NCBI RefSeq assembly: GCF_000737065.1
Contig: NZ_AQRC01000002.1
Span: forward strand, 310,001-374,000
DNA length: 64,000 nucleotides
Direction: 5' to 3'
Origin: Thioclava atlantica
GTDB lineage: Bacteria > Pseudomonadota > Alphaproteobacteria > Rhodobacterales > Rhodobacteraceae
Shown: positions 44,741 through 53,822 of the stretch, one piece after another
Layout of the letters: each line of letters starts with the position of its first letter
Position numbering within the stretch: position 1 is the stretch's first letter
The notes under the pieces: generated by a model
Database searches by the model: none
What the model was told of the DNA's origin: nothing
Seen by the model: only the letters and a program-made list of their open reading frames with translations
Made by a program: the position numbers and the translations under genes

Positions 44741-46135
44741 TCAGCAGGGAACGGAGGCGCCCTTGCGGCTGTAGAAGAACCAGGTCACCACCACGCAGAT
44801 CGCGTAGAAGGCCATGAACCCCCACAGCGCCGCATTCGGAGCCCCGGTCAGGCTGATCGACGTGCCGTAGAATTTCGGGATGAAGAAGGCGCCGTAGGCC
44901 GCGATCGCCGAGGTGAAGGCGATGATGGCCGAGCTCTCGAGTTCCGACTGCTTGAGCGTGGCAGCATCGTCGAGCCCCGGGTTCAGGCGGGGCACCTCGC
45001 GGCGCATGATCGTCGGGATCATCTGGAAGGTCGAGGCATTGCCGACGCCGGTCAGGAAGAACAGCGCCATGAAGCAGGCGAAGAAGCCCCAGAAGTTGCC
45101 CGCATCGCCCGCCGACGGCAGGAACTGCAGCACGCCCCAGACCGCGACGATCATCCCGAGGAAGGTCCAGAAGGTCACCCGGCCGCCGCCGAACTTGTCC
45201 GAAACCCAGCCCGTCGCCGCCCGGCTCAGCGCGCCCACGAGCGGACCGAGGAAGGCGTATTGCAGCGCGTTCACATCCGGGAACTGGGTCTTCATCAGCA
45301 GTGGGAAGCCCGCGGAATAGCCGATGAAGCTGCCGAAGGTGCCGGTATAGAGCAGGCACATCACCCAGTTGTGAAAGCGCGAGAAGATCACCGATTGCTG
45401 CTTGAACGAGGCGCTCGCCGAGGCGATGTCATTCATCCCGAACCAGGCGACAAGCGCCGAGATCACGATGAAGGGCACCCAGATGAAGCCCGCATTCTGC
45501 AAGAAGAGCTCGCCGCCGGCGCTGAGTTGCTGCGGCTCGCCGCCAAGCGCGCCGAACACACCCGTGGTGATGACGATCGGCACCACGAACTGCATCACCG
45601 AGACGCCCGCATTGCCCAGACCCGCATTCAGCGCAAGCGCGTTGCCCTTGGTCTTCTTCGGGTAGAAATAGGCGATATTGGCCATCGAGGAGGCGAAGTT
45701 GCCGCCGCCGAAGCCGCACAGGAGCGCGAGCAGCAGGAATACGACATAGGGCGTGTTCGGGTTCTGCACCGCAAAGCCGATCCCGAGCGCGGGAAGCAGC
45801 AGCGAGGCGGTCGAGAGCGCCGTCCATTTGCGCCCGCCGAAGATCGGGATCATGAAGCTGTAGAAGATCCGCAGCGTCGCCCCGGAGAGGCCCGGAAGCG
45901 CTGCCAGCCAGAAGAGCTGGCCCGTCGCGTAGTTGAACCCGATCGCGGGCAATTTGGCGACGACGACCGACCAGACCATCCAGACCGAGAAGGCGAGGAG
46001 AAGGTTGGGGATCGAGATCCAGAGGTTGCGGGTCGCGATCGCGCGGCCGCGTTCTTTCCAGAAGGCCGGATCTTCGGGCCGCCAATCGGTCAGAAGGTGT
46101 CCGCTCTGGCCGGAGGTTGCGACAGTGGTGGCCAT
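44741..46135 (-). CDS. narK: NarK-type nitrate/nitrite transporter (second NarK)
   Basis: A 464-residue MFS protein with 12 helices. GGGNFASSMANIAYFYPKKTKGNALALNAGLGN (seen in parts) is the nitrate signature, with a second FLTGVGNASTFQMIP in the other half. ATLRIFYSFM holds the substrate Arg. It resembles the NarK2 half of the Paracoccus NarK fusion, a nitrate/nitrite antiporter; here it is a separate gene after the NarK1-like gene and before narG. Confidence 0.92.
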   Translation of the reverse strand: MATTVATSGQSGHLLTDWRPEDPAFWKERGRAIATRNLWISIPNLLLAFSVWMVWSVVVAKLPAIGFNYATGQLFWLAALPGLSGATLRIFYSFMIPIFGGRKWTALSTASLLLPALGIGFAVQNPNTPYVVFLLLALLCGFGGGNFASSMANIAYFYPKKTKGNALALNAGLGNAGVSVMQFVVPIVITTGVFGALGGEPQQLSAGGELFLQNAGFIWVPFIVISALVAWFGMNDIASASASFKQQSVIFSRFHNWVMCLLYTGTFGSFIGYSAGFPLLMKTQFPDVNALQYAFLGPLVGALSRAATGWVSDKFGGGRVTFWTFLGMIVAVWGVLQFLPSAGDAGNFWGFFACFMALFFLTGVGNASTFQMIPTIMRREVPRLNPGLDDAATLKQSELESSAIIAFTSAIAAYGAFFIPKFYGTSISLTGAPNAALWGFMAFYAICVVVTWFFYSRKGASVPC

Positions 46136-46167
46136 GGCTTTGTTCCTTTGAAAGCTCTTTGGGAAGG

Positions 46168-46190
46168 GGCGGGCCGAGCACCGGCCCGCC
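46168..46190 (-). terminator. Stem-loop between the two narK genes
   Basis: Perfect 9-base arms GGCGGGCCG (46168-46176) and CGGCCCGCC (46182-46190) around a 5-base loop, in the 66-base gap between the two transporter genes. No T-run; attenuation or mRNA stabilisation is likely. Confidence 0.5.
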
Positions 46191-46201
46191 TGGGCGCAAG
46201 A

Positions 46202-47566
46202 TCAGCGCGCCGGATGCGGGACGACGCGGGGTTCGCGCTCGGGCGCGTCCTGCGGAGCCGCAAGCGGCGTCTCCGGCAGATCGGACAGATGCGTTTCCTC
46301 GGCGAGAGCCGGGTGACGGGCGCGCTCCATCCGACGGATCGCGACATGCATCCAGATCGTGGAGACCAGAACCAGCACGAACATCAGCATGAAGGGCGCG
46401 GTCCAAACCCCGGTACGGTCGAGCAGGAAGCCGAAGGCGATCGGCAGGAAGAAACCGCCCAGGCCGCCGATCATCCCCACGAGGCCGCCCACCGCGCCCA
46501 CATGGTGCGGGTAATAGACCGGGATATGCTTGTAGACTGCCGCCTTGCCGAGGCTCATCACGAAGCCCAGCACCACGGTCATCAGCATGAACATCGTCGC
46601 GTTCAATCCGAAGGTGAAGGCGATCGGTCCGTGGATGCCCGCGACCGTGTAGCTGGTCTCGGGATAGCTCATGACGAAGAGCAGCACGAGCGAGACGAGG
46701 AAGGTCAGATACATCACGAAGCGTGCGCCCCATTTGTCCGACATCCAGCCGCCCAGGGCGCGGAAGACGGAGCCGGGCAGCGAGTAGAAGCCCGCGAACA
46801 CGCCCGCCGTGGTCAGCGGCAGCCCGTAGGCGCCCACGTAATAGCGCGGCAGGAAGGAGGCGAGCGCGACGAAGCCGCCGAAGACGAAGAAGTAATAGGT
46901 CGCGAAACGCCAGACCTGCATGTTCTTCAGCGGTTCGAGCTGCGTGCCGGCGGAGACGGGCTTGGCCTTGGTTCTCTTGCGCTCTTCCTGCACCGGGTCG
47001 GTCTTGGCGAGCAGGTAGAAGAGAACGGCGGTCGCGGCCAGAACGACCGCGTAGACCTTCGCCGTGCCGGTCCAGCCGAGCGCGACGACGAGGAAGGGGG
47101 CCGCGAAGTTGGTGACGGCCGCGCCCACATTGCCCGCGCCGAAGATGCCCAGCGCGGTGCCCTGGCGCTCTTTCTCGAACCAGCGCGACGTGTAGGCGAC
47201 ACCGACGATGAACGACCCGCCCGCAAGGCCGAGGCCGAGCGCGGCGATCAGGAAGACTTCATAGCTGTGCACCGTCGCGAGCAGCCAGACCGCGACGGAG
47301 GTGATCAGCATCTGCAGGGGGAACATGATCCGGCCGCCGAACTGCTCGGTCCAGACACCGAGAAAGATCCGGCTGATCGAGCCGGTGAGAACCGGCGTCG
47401 CGACCAACAGGCCGAACTGGGTGTCCGACAGGCCCAGTTCCTGCTTGATCCGCACGCCGATGATCGAGAAGATCGTCCAGACCGCGAAACAGACGGTGAA
47501 GGCGAAGGTGCTGAGCCCTAGCGCCCGATACTGGTCGGAGCGTGTGACTCCATCGAGTGTGTGCAT
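46202..47566 (-). CDS. narK: NarK-type nitrate transporter (first NarK)
   Basis: A 454-residue MFS protein with 12 helices. TGSISRIFLGVWTEQFGGR has the conserved Arg, and LGLAGGSFIVGVAYTSRWF and MSLGKAAVYKHIPVYYPHHVG correspond to the nitrate-signature regions of NarK1-type nitrate:proton symporters. A hydrophilic tail of about 40 residues follows the last helix. It is first in the minus-strand nar operon; an FNR-type box lies about 80 bases upstream and narR is divergent. Confidence 0.92.
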   Translation of the reverse strand: MHTLDGVTRSDQYRALGLSTFAFTVCFAVWTIFSIIGVRIKQELGLSDTQFGLLVATPVLTGSISRIFLGVWTEQFGGRIMFPLQMLITSVAVWLLATVHSYEVFLIAALGLGLAGGSFIVGVAYTSRWFEKERQGTALGIFGAGNVGAAVTNFAAPFLVVALGWTGTAKVYAVVLAATAVLFYLLAKTDPVQEERKRTKAKPVSAGTQLEPLKNMQVWRFATYYFFVFGGFVALASFLPRYYVGAYGLPLTTAGVFAGFYSLPGSVFRALGGWMSDKWGARFVMYLTFLVSLVLLFVMSYPETSYTVAGIHGPIAFTFGLNATMFMLMTVVLGFVMSLGKAAVYKHIPVYYPHHVGAVGGLVGMIGGLGGFFLPIAFGFLLDRTGVWTAPFMLMFVLVLVSTIWMHVAIRRMERARHPALAEETHLSDLPETPLAAPQDAPEREPRVVPHPAR

Positions 47567-47646
47567 GATGTCCCTCCAGAATTCCGTTCCGACTTCGCAT
47601 CGGAAGGTTCTGCGGGAACCGGAACATGAGTAGCGGCACGAGGAGC

Positions 47647-47660
47647 TTGATTTCGATCAA
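47647..47660. promoter_or_regulatory. FNR/NarR-type box upstream of narK
   Basis: TTGAT (47647-47651) and ATCAA (47656-47660) with spacer TTCG: a perfect match to the FNR/NNR consensus TTGATN4ATCAA, about 80 bases from the first narK ATG. Anaerobic FnrP-type or NarR activation is expected. Confidence 0.85.
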
Positions 47661-47761
47661 ATCCTGAATGCACGCGCAGCGAAAAAAACGGCGGCTCAAG
47701 ATCGGTCATACTAACCTGACGTCAAGATCAAGTTTCCGTTATGGTCGCATCAATTCGACGC

Positions 47762-47775
47762 TTGACATTTATCAA
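47762..47775. promoter_or_regulatory. FNR/NarR-type box upstream of narR
   Basis: TTGAC (47762-47766) and ATCAA (47771-47775) with spacer ATTT, one mismatch from the FNR consensus, 33 bases before the narR ATG. Being so close to the start it may repress or autoregulate narR. Confidence 0.65.
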
Positions 47776-47808
47776 TTATAGGGGCGTCTTGGATCCCGGA
47801 GGTGCAGG

Positions 47809-48519
47809 ATGACTATTCGGGTAACAGACGAGGAAGCCGCCGAGATTCGTTCGCTCGAACTCTTCTCGGGTCTCGATGACGCGCATTTCGCCGCCCTGAT
47901 GCGGGGCGCCTATGTGCAGAATTTCCCGCCGCTGATCGAACTCATCAGCGAAGGGGAAACGAGCGATTTCCTGCATGTGGTCATCTCCGGCTCGGTGGAG
48001 CTCTTCGCCTCTTGGAACGGCCGCGAGACGACCATGGCCACAGTGGAGCCCGTCGCGACCTTCATCCTCGCGGCGACGATCCGCAACGCGCCCTATCTGA
48101 TGTCGGCCCGCACGCTCGAGAAATCCCGCATCGTGCTGGTGCCCTCCGAGGACGTGCGCGCGATCTTCGATGTCGAGCCGACATTCGCGCGGGCGGTGGT
48201 GGGCGAACTCGCCAACGCCTATCGCCGGGTCGTGAAGAACACCAAGAACCTGAAGCTGCGCACCTCGCTCGAGCGGCTCGCGAATTACTTCATCTACCGC
48301 AGCGAGGCCGCGGGGGGCGTGGCCTCGTTCGATCTGGGGATCGAGAAGCGGCGGCTCGCCTCCTATCTCGGCATGACCCCGGAAAACCTCAGCCGCGCGC
48401 TACGGCAAATCCAGCCCTACGGCGTGGAGGTCGAGGGAAGCCACGTGACGCTCACGAATATCGACGAGCTGCGGCAGTTCGCGAAACCGACCCATCTGAT
48501 CGACGATCCCTTCGGGTAA
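47809..48519 (+). CDS. narR: NarR-like CRP/FNR-family regulator
   Basis: A 236-residue CRP/FNR protein: cyclic-nucleotide-like domain (ELISEGETSDFLHVVISGSVELF), dimer helix (about 120-150), then a winged helix-turn-helix with recognition helix TPENLSRALRQI. The E-x-x-S-R in that helix is the FNR-type pattern that reads TTGAT. The whole protein contains no cysteine, so it cannot hold an FNR iron-sulfur cluster; this fits NarR of Paracoccus, which responds to nitrate/nitrite rather than oxygen. GGAGG is 6 bases before the ATG. It is divergent from narK. Confidence 0.88.
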   Translation: MTIRVTDEEAAEIRSLELFSGLDDAHFAALMRGAYVQNFPPLIELISEGETSDFLHVVISGSVELFASWNGRETTMATVEPVATFILAATIRNAPYLMSARTLEKSRIVLVPSEDVRAIFDVEPTFARAVVGELANAYRRVVKNTKNLKLRTSLERLANYFIYRSEAAGGVASFDLGIEKRRLASYLGMTPENLSRALRQIQPYGVEVEGSHVTLTNIDELRQFAKPTHLIDDPFG

Positions 48520-48804
48520 GTCTCTCGCCCCGTCGAAGGTCGAGGGCGATCTGGCCTTGCGACGCGCTGCGCGCCTCGGGGAAGACGACATGGCCCGCCT
48601 TTACCGGCGAGCCGTGACGGCCCGGCACCGGCAGATCATCACGATCTGTCGTGGCGTTTCCCAAACGCCCCGCCCGTTGGCGCTTGAACTCGTCGGAGAG
48701 GTCACCGCATCGCGCGCAGTTGGAGCGGAATCCTCCCCACAGGACGGCCTCACCCTATCCTGCACGCTCCGTCGCGTTGAGGCTCGCGCTTTGGATCATC
48801 GCGC

Positions 48805-49683
48805 TCAGCGCGGAAGGATCGCGCCCGGCCGTGCGATGACGTCAAGCGCGCGCGCATGGCCCCGAAGCAGACATTCCGCATCCGTAAGCTGGTTGAGATG
48901 GGCGGCCAGCCAGGCTCCGTTGAAACTGTCGCCCGCCGCGGTCGTGTCCACCACCGTCTCGGCCGCCTGCAGATCGGGGCAGGTGACCGCCGGATCAAGC
49001 GGCAACGCCCCGCGCGCGCCCATCTTCAACGCGCCCTGACGCGCACCCCAGCCGTTGAGACGCGCCCGCACCGCCTGCGCGTCGGCATCACCAAACAGCG
49101 CCATCTCGTCATCGAGCGAAGGCAGCGCGATATCGGTGATCCGCCAGGCGGCTTCCGTCACCTCGCGGGCCGTCCGTGCATCTTCCCACAGCCGCGGCCG
49201 ATAATTGGAATCGAAGGCCACCCGCGCCTCGTGAGCGGCCAGATGATCCAGAAGCGCATACCGGCGTTCGGGCGGCAGGATCGCCAGCGTGATGGCGCTG
49301 AGATAGATCAGGTCGGCACCCGCCAGCTGCGCGAACCCGTCCTCGAACAACGTGCGCGCCGCCGACTGGTCGCGCCAGTAGGAGAAGCTGCGCTCGCCCT
49401 GCGCGTCGACCGCGATGGCATAGATCCCGGGCAGGCGCTCGGGATGGCGGCGGATGCGCGCCGTGCCCACGCCCTCCGCCTCGATAAAGGCGATCATCCG
49501 GTCCGAGACGCCGTCACGGCCCAGAGTGGTCACGAATTCGACCTGCCCCGCCTTGCCGATCTCCCGCGAGAGATAGACCGCGGTATTGAGCGTATCGCCC
49601 GCGAAGCCGATCCGTCCCTCGGCACGGTCGAAGGACAGTTCCACCATCGCCTCGCCGACACAGGCAATCACCGGTCTTCCCAT
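48805..49683 (-). CDS. kdgK: 2-keto-3-deoxygluconate kinase
   Basis: A 292-residue PfkB kinase: CVGEAMVELSF at the N-terminus, GGDT-like FAGDTLNTAVYLSR for substrate, and the ATP/catalytic DTTAAGDSFNGAWLA with the base Asp. It converts KDG to KDPG, the last visible step of the uronate routes; the aldolase Eda is not in the window. It is last of the 11-gene minus-strand operon. Its start abuts the uxaA stop. Confidence 0.9.
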   Translation of the reverse strand: MGRPVIACVGEAMVELSFDRAEGRIGFAGDTLNTAVYLSREIGKAGQVEFVTTLGRDGVSDRMIAFIEAEGVGTARIRRHPERLPGIYAIAVDAQGERSFSYWRDQSAARTLFEDGFAQLAGADLIYLSAITLAILPPERRYALLDHLAAHEARVAFDSNYRPRLWEDARTAREVTEAAWRITDIALPSLDDEMALFGDADAQAVRARLNGWGARQGALKMGARGALPLDPAVTCPDLQAAETVVDTTAAGDSFNGAWLAAHLNQLTDAECLLRGHARALDVIARPGAILPR

Positions 49684-51203
49684 TACATCACCGCTCCCAG
49701 TTGCCAGGGTTGGAATTCATTATCGCCCAGCTCCAGGATCTCCGATTTCGTCCGCGCACCAGAGGCCACGCGCAGGATCGCCTCGAAGATCTCCTTTCCC
49801 TTGTCCTCGATCGCCACCCCTCGGCTCAGGATGTCGCCGCAGCCCAGATCCATGTCATCGGGCATCGCCGCCATCAGCCGGTCCGAGGTCGCCAGCTTGA
49901 GCGTCGGCGCGGGTTTCGACCCGAAGGCGGAGCCGCGCCCGGTGGTGAACACGACGATTTGCGCGCCGCCCGCGATCTGGCCGGTCGCCGAGACCGGATC
50001 GTAGCCGGGACTGTCCATGAAGCTCAATCCCGGCGTGGTGACCTGCTCGGCATAGTCGTAGAAGGCGCGCAGCGGTGTCGCCCCCGCCTTGGCCACGGCG
50101 CCGAGGGATTTCTCGAGGATCGTGGTGATGCCGCCCTGCTTGTTGCCGGGGCTGGGATTGTTGTCCATCGAGCCGCCGCCCTGCGCGGAATACTCTTCCC
50201 ACCATTGCAGGCAGTCGGTGAGTTGTCGCGCCACTTCGGGGGTGGTGCGCCGCAACAGCAACTCCTCGGCGCCGTGGATCTCGGGGGTTTCCGACAGGAT
50301 CACGCCGCCGCCCTGCCCCACGATCAGGTCCGAGGCGACGCCGAGCGCGGGGTTCGCGGTGATCCCGGAAAATCCATCCGAGCCGCCGCATTGCAGGCCG
50401 ATCCGCAAGGCTGAGACCGGACAATCGCTGCGGCCCGTGGCGTTCACCTGCGGAAGGATGTCGCGAACCTTCGCCTTGATCGCCTCGATCGTGGCACGGG
50501 TTCCGCCGGTCTCCTGAATGGTGAGCGCGTGGAACCGCTCGGTCCCGGCTTCTCCGAAACGGGCCTGCATCCGGCCGATCTGCATCACCTCGCAGCCCAG
50601 GCCGACAAAAATCGCGGCGCCGACATTGGGATGGGTGGCATGGCCCCAGAGCACCCGTTCGAGAATTTCGGCACCGCGGCCGGTCGAAGCCATGCCGCAG
50701 CCAGTGCCATGCGCGAAGGCCGCAATCCCGTCGACATCGGGATAACCGGCAAGCGTGCCCTCCGCCTCGATCTCGGCCGCCGCGCGTCTGATCACGGTGG
50801 CCGAGCAATTGACGGTGGCGCAGAGCGCGATGAAATTGCGCGTTCCCACCCGGCCATCTTCCCGCACATAGCCCTTGAAGCTTCGGGCCTTCCCCCTCGG
50901 GATTGCAGCCTCGGCGCGGGCCAGATCGGCCCCGACACGATGGCTGCGGTCGTGACCGGAAAAGGCGCAATTATGGGTATGGACATGCTCGCCGATCGCG
51001 ATCGGCCGGCTCGCGCGCCCGATGATCTGGCCGAACTTGATCACCGGATCGCCCTGCCCCATCGCCTTGCGGGCGATCTTGTGGCCAGCCGCCACCGGCG
51101 CCCCGAGCGGAACGCCCGAGCCGAGCGGCGCGCTGCATGCCTCGGCCCGCGCGGGCAGGACGGCGACGGTATCGCCGGGATGCAGGACGATCACGTCAGA
51201 CAT
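49683..51203 (-). CDS. uxaA: Altronate dehydratase
   Basis: A 506-residue enzyme with the N-terminal SAF-like domain (residues 1-95, GDTVAVLPARA) and the catalytic UxaA_C part: GYVREDGRVGTRNFIA, the Cys region ATVNCSATVI, AHGTGCGM, GLGCEV and LQCGGSDGFSGITANPALG, which carry iron/catalytic residues. It dehydrates D-altronate to KDG. Length is standard. It overlaps uxuA by 8 bases. It could also take galactarate-like acids (GarD family), but neighbours favour altronate. Confidence 0.93.
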   Translation of the reverse strand: MSDVIVLHPGDTVAVLPARAEACSAPLGSGVPLGAPVAAGHKIARKAMGQGDPVIKFGQIIGRASRPIAIGEHVHTHNCAFSGHDRSHRVGADLARAEAAIPRGKARSFKGYVREDGRVGTRNFIALCATVNCSATVIRRAAAEIEAEGTLAGYPDVDGIAAFAHGTGCGMASTGRGAEILERVLWGHATHPNVGAAIFVGLGCEVMQIGRMQARFGEAGTERFHALTIQETGGTRATIEAIKAKVRDILPQVNATGRSDCPVSALRIGLQCGGSDGFSGITANPALGVASDLIVGQGGGVILSETPEIHGAEELLLRRTTPEVARQLTDCLQWWEEYSAQGGGSMDNNPSPGNKQGGITTILEKSLGAVAKAGATPLRAFYDYAEQVTTPGLSFMDSPGYDPVSATGQIAGGAQIVVFTTGRGSAFGSKPAPTLKLATSDRLMAAMPDDMDLGCGDILSRGVAIEDKGKEIFEAILRVASGARTKSEILELGDNEFQPWQLGAVM

Positions 51204-52386
51204 CGGCCCGCCCCTGTGCGCGCAGGGCGGCGATCACCCCGCGCAGTTCGGCCAGCCCGCGCATCCGTCCGATCAGCGGATAACCCGGAAAGGCCGCCCG
51301 GTCGACATCGTCGAGCAGGACATGGCCGTGATCGGGGCGGAACGGGATCGCGGCATCGCCACGCCCCAGCGCACGCCGACGCGCCTCTTCCTCGAGGAGC
51401 ACCGCGATCACCGCGACCATGTCCGTATCGCCCTCGAGATGCGCAGCCTCCTCGAAACTCCCATCGGCATCCTTCACCACATTGCGAAGATGCGCGAAAT
51501 GGATGCTATCCGCAAAGCGCCGTGCGATCGCGGGCAGATCATTGGCCGGGTTCGCCCCGAGCGAACCGGTGCACAAGGTGAGCCCGTTGGCGGGGCTGTC
51601 ATGGGCGGTCAGGATCCACGCGATGTCCTCCGCATCCGAGACCACCCGCGGCAGGCCCAGAATGTCGCGCGGCGGATCGTCGGGATGCACCGCGAAGCGC
51701 AGGCCCAGATCTTCCGCGGCCGGAATGACCTCATCGAGGAAACGCTTGAAATTGCGCCGGATCTCATCGGGACCGATCCCGTCATACAGCGCGATCTGTT
51801 GCCGCAGCCCGGCGATGTCATAGCGGTCGAAGGCACCGGGCAGCCCCGCCATGATCGCCTGCAGCAACGCGTCGCGCTCGCCTTCGCTTGCCGACTGGAA
51901 CCAGCTTGCGGCGCGCGCGCGTGTGGGTGCGTCATAGGCATCTTCCGCCGCCTCGCGTCCCAGCATGTGGATCTCGAAGGCGGCCATCCGGTAGGCCTCG
52001 AAGCGCAGGCAGGAGCCGCCGCGCGGCAGCGGATGGGCCAGATCGGTGCGGGTCCAATCGAGCACCGGCATGAAATTGTAGCAGATCGTCGTGACGCCCT
52101 CGGCGGCGAGATTGGCCATCGACTGGCGGTAATTGGCAAAGAGCGGCCCGAGATCCCCCTCGCCCCGCTTGATGCGCTCGTGGATCGGCAGGCTCTCGAC
52201 CACCTTCCAATGGAAACCCGCCTTCTCGAGCTGCGCGCGGCGCGCGGCGACCGCCTCGCGCGGCCAGATCTCGCCATAGGCTATCTCGTGAAGCGCCGTG
52301 ACGATGCCCGACGCCCCGGTCTGCGCGATTTCGGGCAGCGAGAGCGCGTCGAGATCAGGGCCATACCAACGCCAGCTCTCGATCAT
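51196..52386 (-). CDS. uxuA: Mannonate dehydratase
   Basis: A 396-residue TIM-barrel enzyme: ESWRWYGPDLDALSLPEIAQ at the N-terminus, EIAYGEIWP, FMPVLDWTRTDL, RFAVHPDDPP (metal-site His) and TLCTGSLGANPAND with HFAHLRNV. It dehydrates D-mannonate to KDG with Mn or Fe. Its stop overlaps uxaA and its start overlaps the uxuB stop. Confidence 0.95.
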   Translation of the reverse strand: MIESWRWYGPDLDALSLPEIAQTGASGIVTALHEIAYGEIWPREAVAARRAQLEKAGFHWKVVESLPIHERIKRGEGDLGPLFANYRQSMANLAAEGVTTICYNFMPVLDWTRTDLAHPLPRGGSCLRFEAYRMAAFEIHMLGREAAEDAYDAPTRARAASWFQSASEGERDALLQAIMAGLPGAFDRYDIAGLRQQIALYDGIGPDEIRRNFKRFLDEVIPAAEDLGLRFAVHPDDPPRDILGLPRVVSDAEDIAWILTAHDSPANGLTLCTGSLGANPANDLPAIARRFADSIHFAHLRNVVKDADGSFEEAAHLEGDTDMVAVIAVLLEEEARRRALGRGDAAIPFRPDHGHVLLDDVDRAAFPGYPLIGRMRGLAELRGVIAALRAQGRADV

Positions 52387-53822
52387 CGCGCGACCTCCGC
52401 ACAGGCGGCACGGGCGCCGTTTTGCACCAGACCCTCATAGGCGCGCGTAACCGGTTCCTGGAGTTGCCCGGCCAGAGCCTCGGGAAAGACCGCGCGCAGC
52501 GACAAGAGCGCCGCGACCTTGGCCGCTGGATCTTCCGCACTGTCGGAGAGCGCGCGCAGTTTCGCGGCGAACGGGTCCTTCACCTCGATCGGTGCGCCCC
52601 GTTCGTCGATGCCGCCCACATAGCGCATCCAGGCGGCGATCGCGAGCATCAGCCCCCGGCAGCTGCGCCCCGCGGCCAGGTTCTCGGCGACCGTGCCCAG
52701 AAGACGTTGAGGCAGTTTCTGGCTGCCATCCATCGCGATCTGCCAGGTCCGGTGGCGAATGCCCGGATTGGAATAGCGCGCCGCCAGCGCCGCGGCATAT
52801 TCGGCGAGACTGACACCCGGCGGCGGGGTCAGCACGGGGATGATCTCATCGGTCCACAGATGGCCCGCGAAGCGCGCGAGCACCGGGTCGGCCATGGTAT
52901 CGGCGATGGTCTCGTGCCCGGCGAGGTATCCCAGATAGGCGAGCGCGGAATGCGTGCCGTTGAGCATGCGCAGCTTCATATGTTCATAGGGAGTGACGTC
53001 GTCGACGAGTTCGGCCCCGGCCGAGCCCCAGTCGGGCCGTGCGCCATCGACGAAATCATCCTCGATCACCCATTGGCTGAACGGCTCGCACATCACCGGG
53101 GCGGCATCGTGCCAGCCTGCGATCTCTTCGAGCCGCGCGATATCCTCGGGCTTGGTCGCGGGGACGATCCGGTCGACCATGGTGGCCGGAAACCGCGCCT
53201 CGGCCTCGATCCAGGCGGCCAGATCGGAGTCGATCCGCCGCGCGAGGTCCAGCACCACGCCGCGCACCATCCGACCGTTCTCCGGCAGGTTGTCGCAACT
53301 CAGAACGGTGAAGGGGCGCAGCCCACGCGCCCGGCGCAACTCCAGCGCGCGCACCAGATAGCCCGGTGCCGAACGCGGCAACGGCTCGCTCAGGTCATGC
53401 GCGATATCGGGATGTGCGGGATCGAGCGCACCGCTCGCGGGTTCGTGGCAATAGCCCTTTTCGGTCACGGTGAGCGTGACGATCCGGATCGCGGGATCGG
53501 CCATGGCTTCGAGAACGCGCGCGGGATCTTCGCGCGCGACGAGAACATCCGTGACCACCTCGACGCGGCTCGCGGTCTCGCCCTCGGGGCCCAGTTCGAG
53601 CACCGTATAGCAGCCCTCCTGCGGCGCCAGCCGGTCGCGCATCCCCGGCGATTGCAGCGAAACGCCGATGATCCCCCAATCGCCGCCCGAAGCCGCGATC
53701 GCCTTCTCCGTATATACGGCGCCATGGGCGCGGAAGAACGCGCCCAGCCCGAGATGGACGATGCCGGGTTTCGGCGCGGGTCGCGTGCGGGTGAGACGTT
53801 CAGCGGGCAAGCCAACCTCCAT
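52383..53822 (-). CDS. uxuB: Fructuronate/tagaturonate reductase (mannitol dehydrogenase family)
   Basis: A 479-residue NAD-dependent polyol dehydrogenase. KPGIVHLGLGAFFRAHGAVY is the cofactor-binding N-terminus, VLSCDNLPENG and FPATMVDRIVPAT are family motifs, and KLRMLNGTHSALAYLGYLAG carries the catalytic Lys and Asn/His. It reduces fructuronate to mannonate; since no separate UxaB is present it may also reduce tagaturonate. The start is uncertain: ATG at 53822 is listed, ATG 53828 and a TTG at 53810 (with GGAGG 5 bases upstream) are alternatives. It overlaps the kduD gene end. Confidence 0.9.
   Translation of the reverse strand: MEVGLPAERLTRTRPAPKPGIVHLGLGAFFRAHGAVYTEKAIAASGGDWGIIGVSLQSPGMRDRLAPQEGCYTVLELGPEGETASRVEVVTDVLVAREDPARVLEAMADPAIRIVTLTVTEKGYCHEPASGALDPAHPDIAHDLSEPLPRSAPGYLVRALELRRARGLRPFTVLSCDNLPENGRMVRGVVLDLARRIDSDLAAWIEAEARFPATMVDRIVPATKPEDIARLEEIAGWHDAAPVMCEPFSQWVIEDDFVDGARPDWGSAGAELVDDVTPYEHMKLRMLNGTHSALAYLGYLAGHETIADTMADPVLARFAGHLWTDEIIPVLTPPPGVSLAEYAAALAARYSNPGIRHRTWQIAMDGSQKLPQRLLGTVAENLAAGRSCRGLMLAIAAWMRYVGGIDERGAPIEVKDPFAAKLRALSDSAEDPAAKVAALLSLRAVFPEALAGQLQEPVTRAYEGLVQNGARAACAEVAR

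Noticed and set aside
40931-47521. A 2196-codon plus-strand open frame opposite narH, narG and both narK genes
   Set aside because: It is antisense to four recognised genes. Its sequence is rich in Arg, His, Glu and Asp with no domain, signal or ribosome site, as expected when a high-GC gene is read in its reverse frame.
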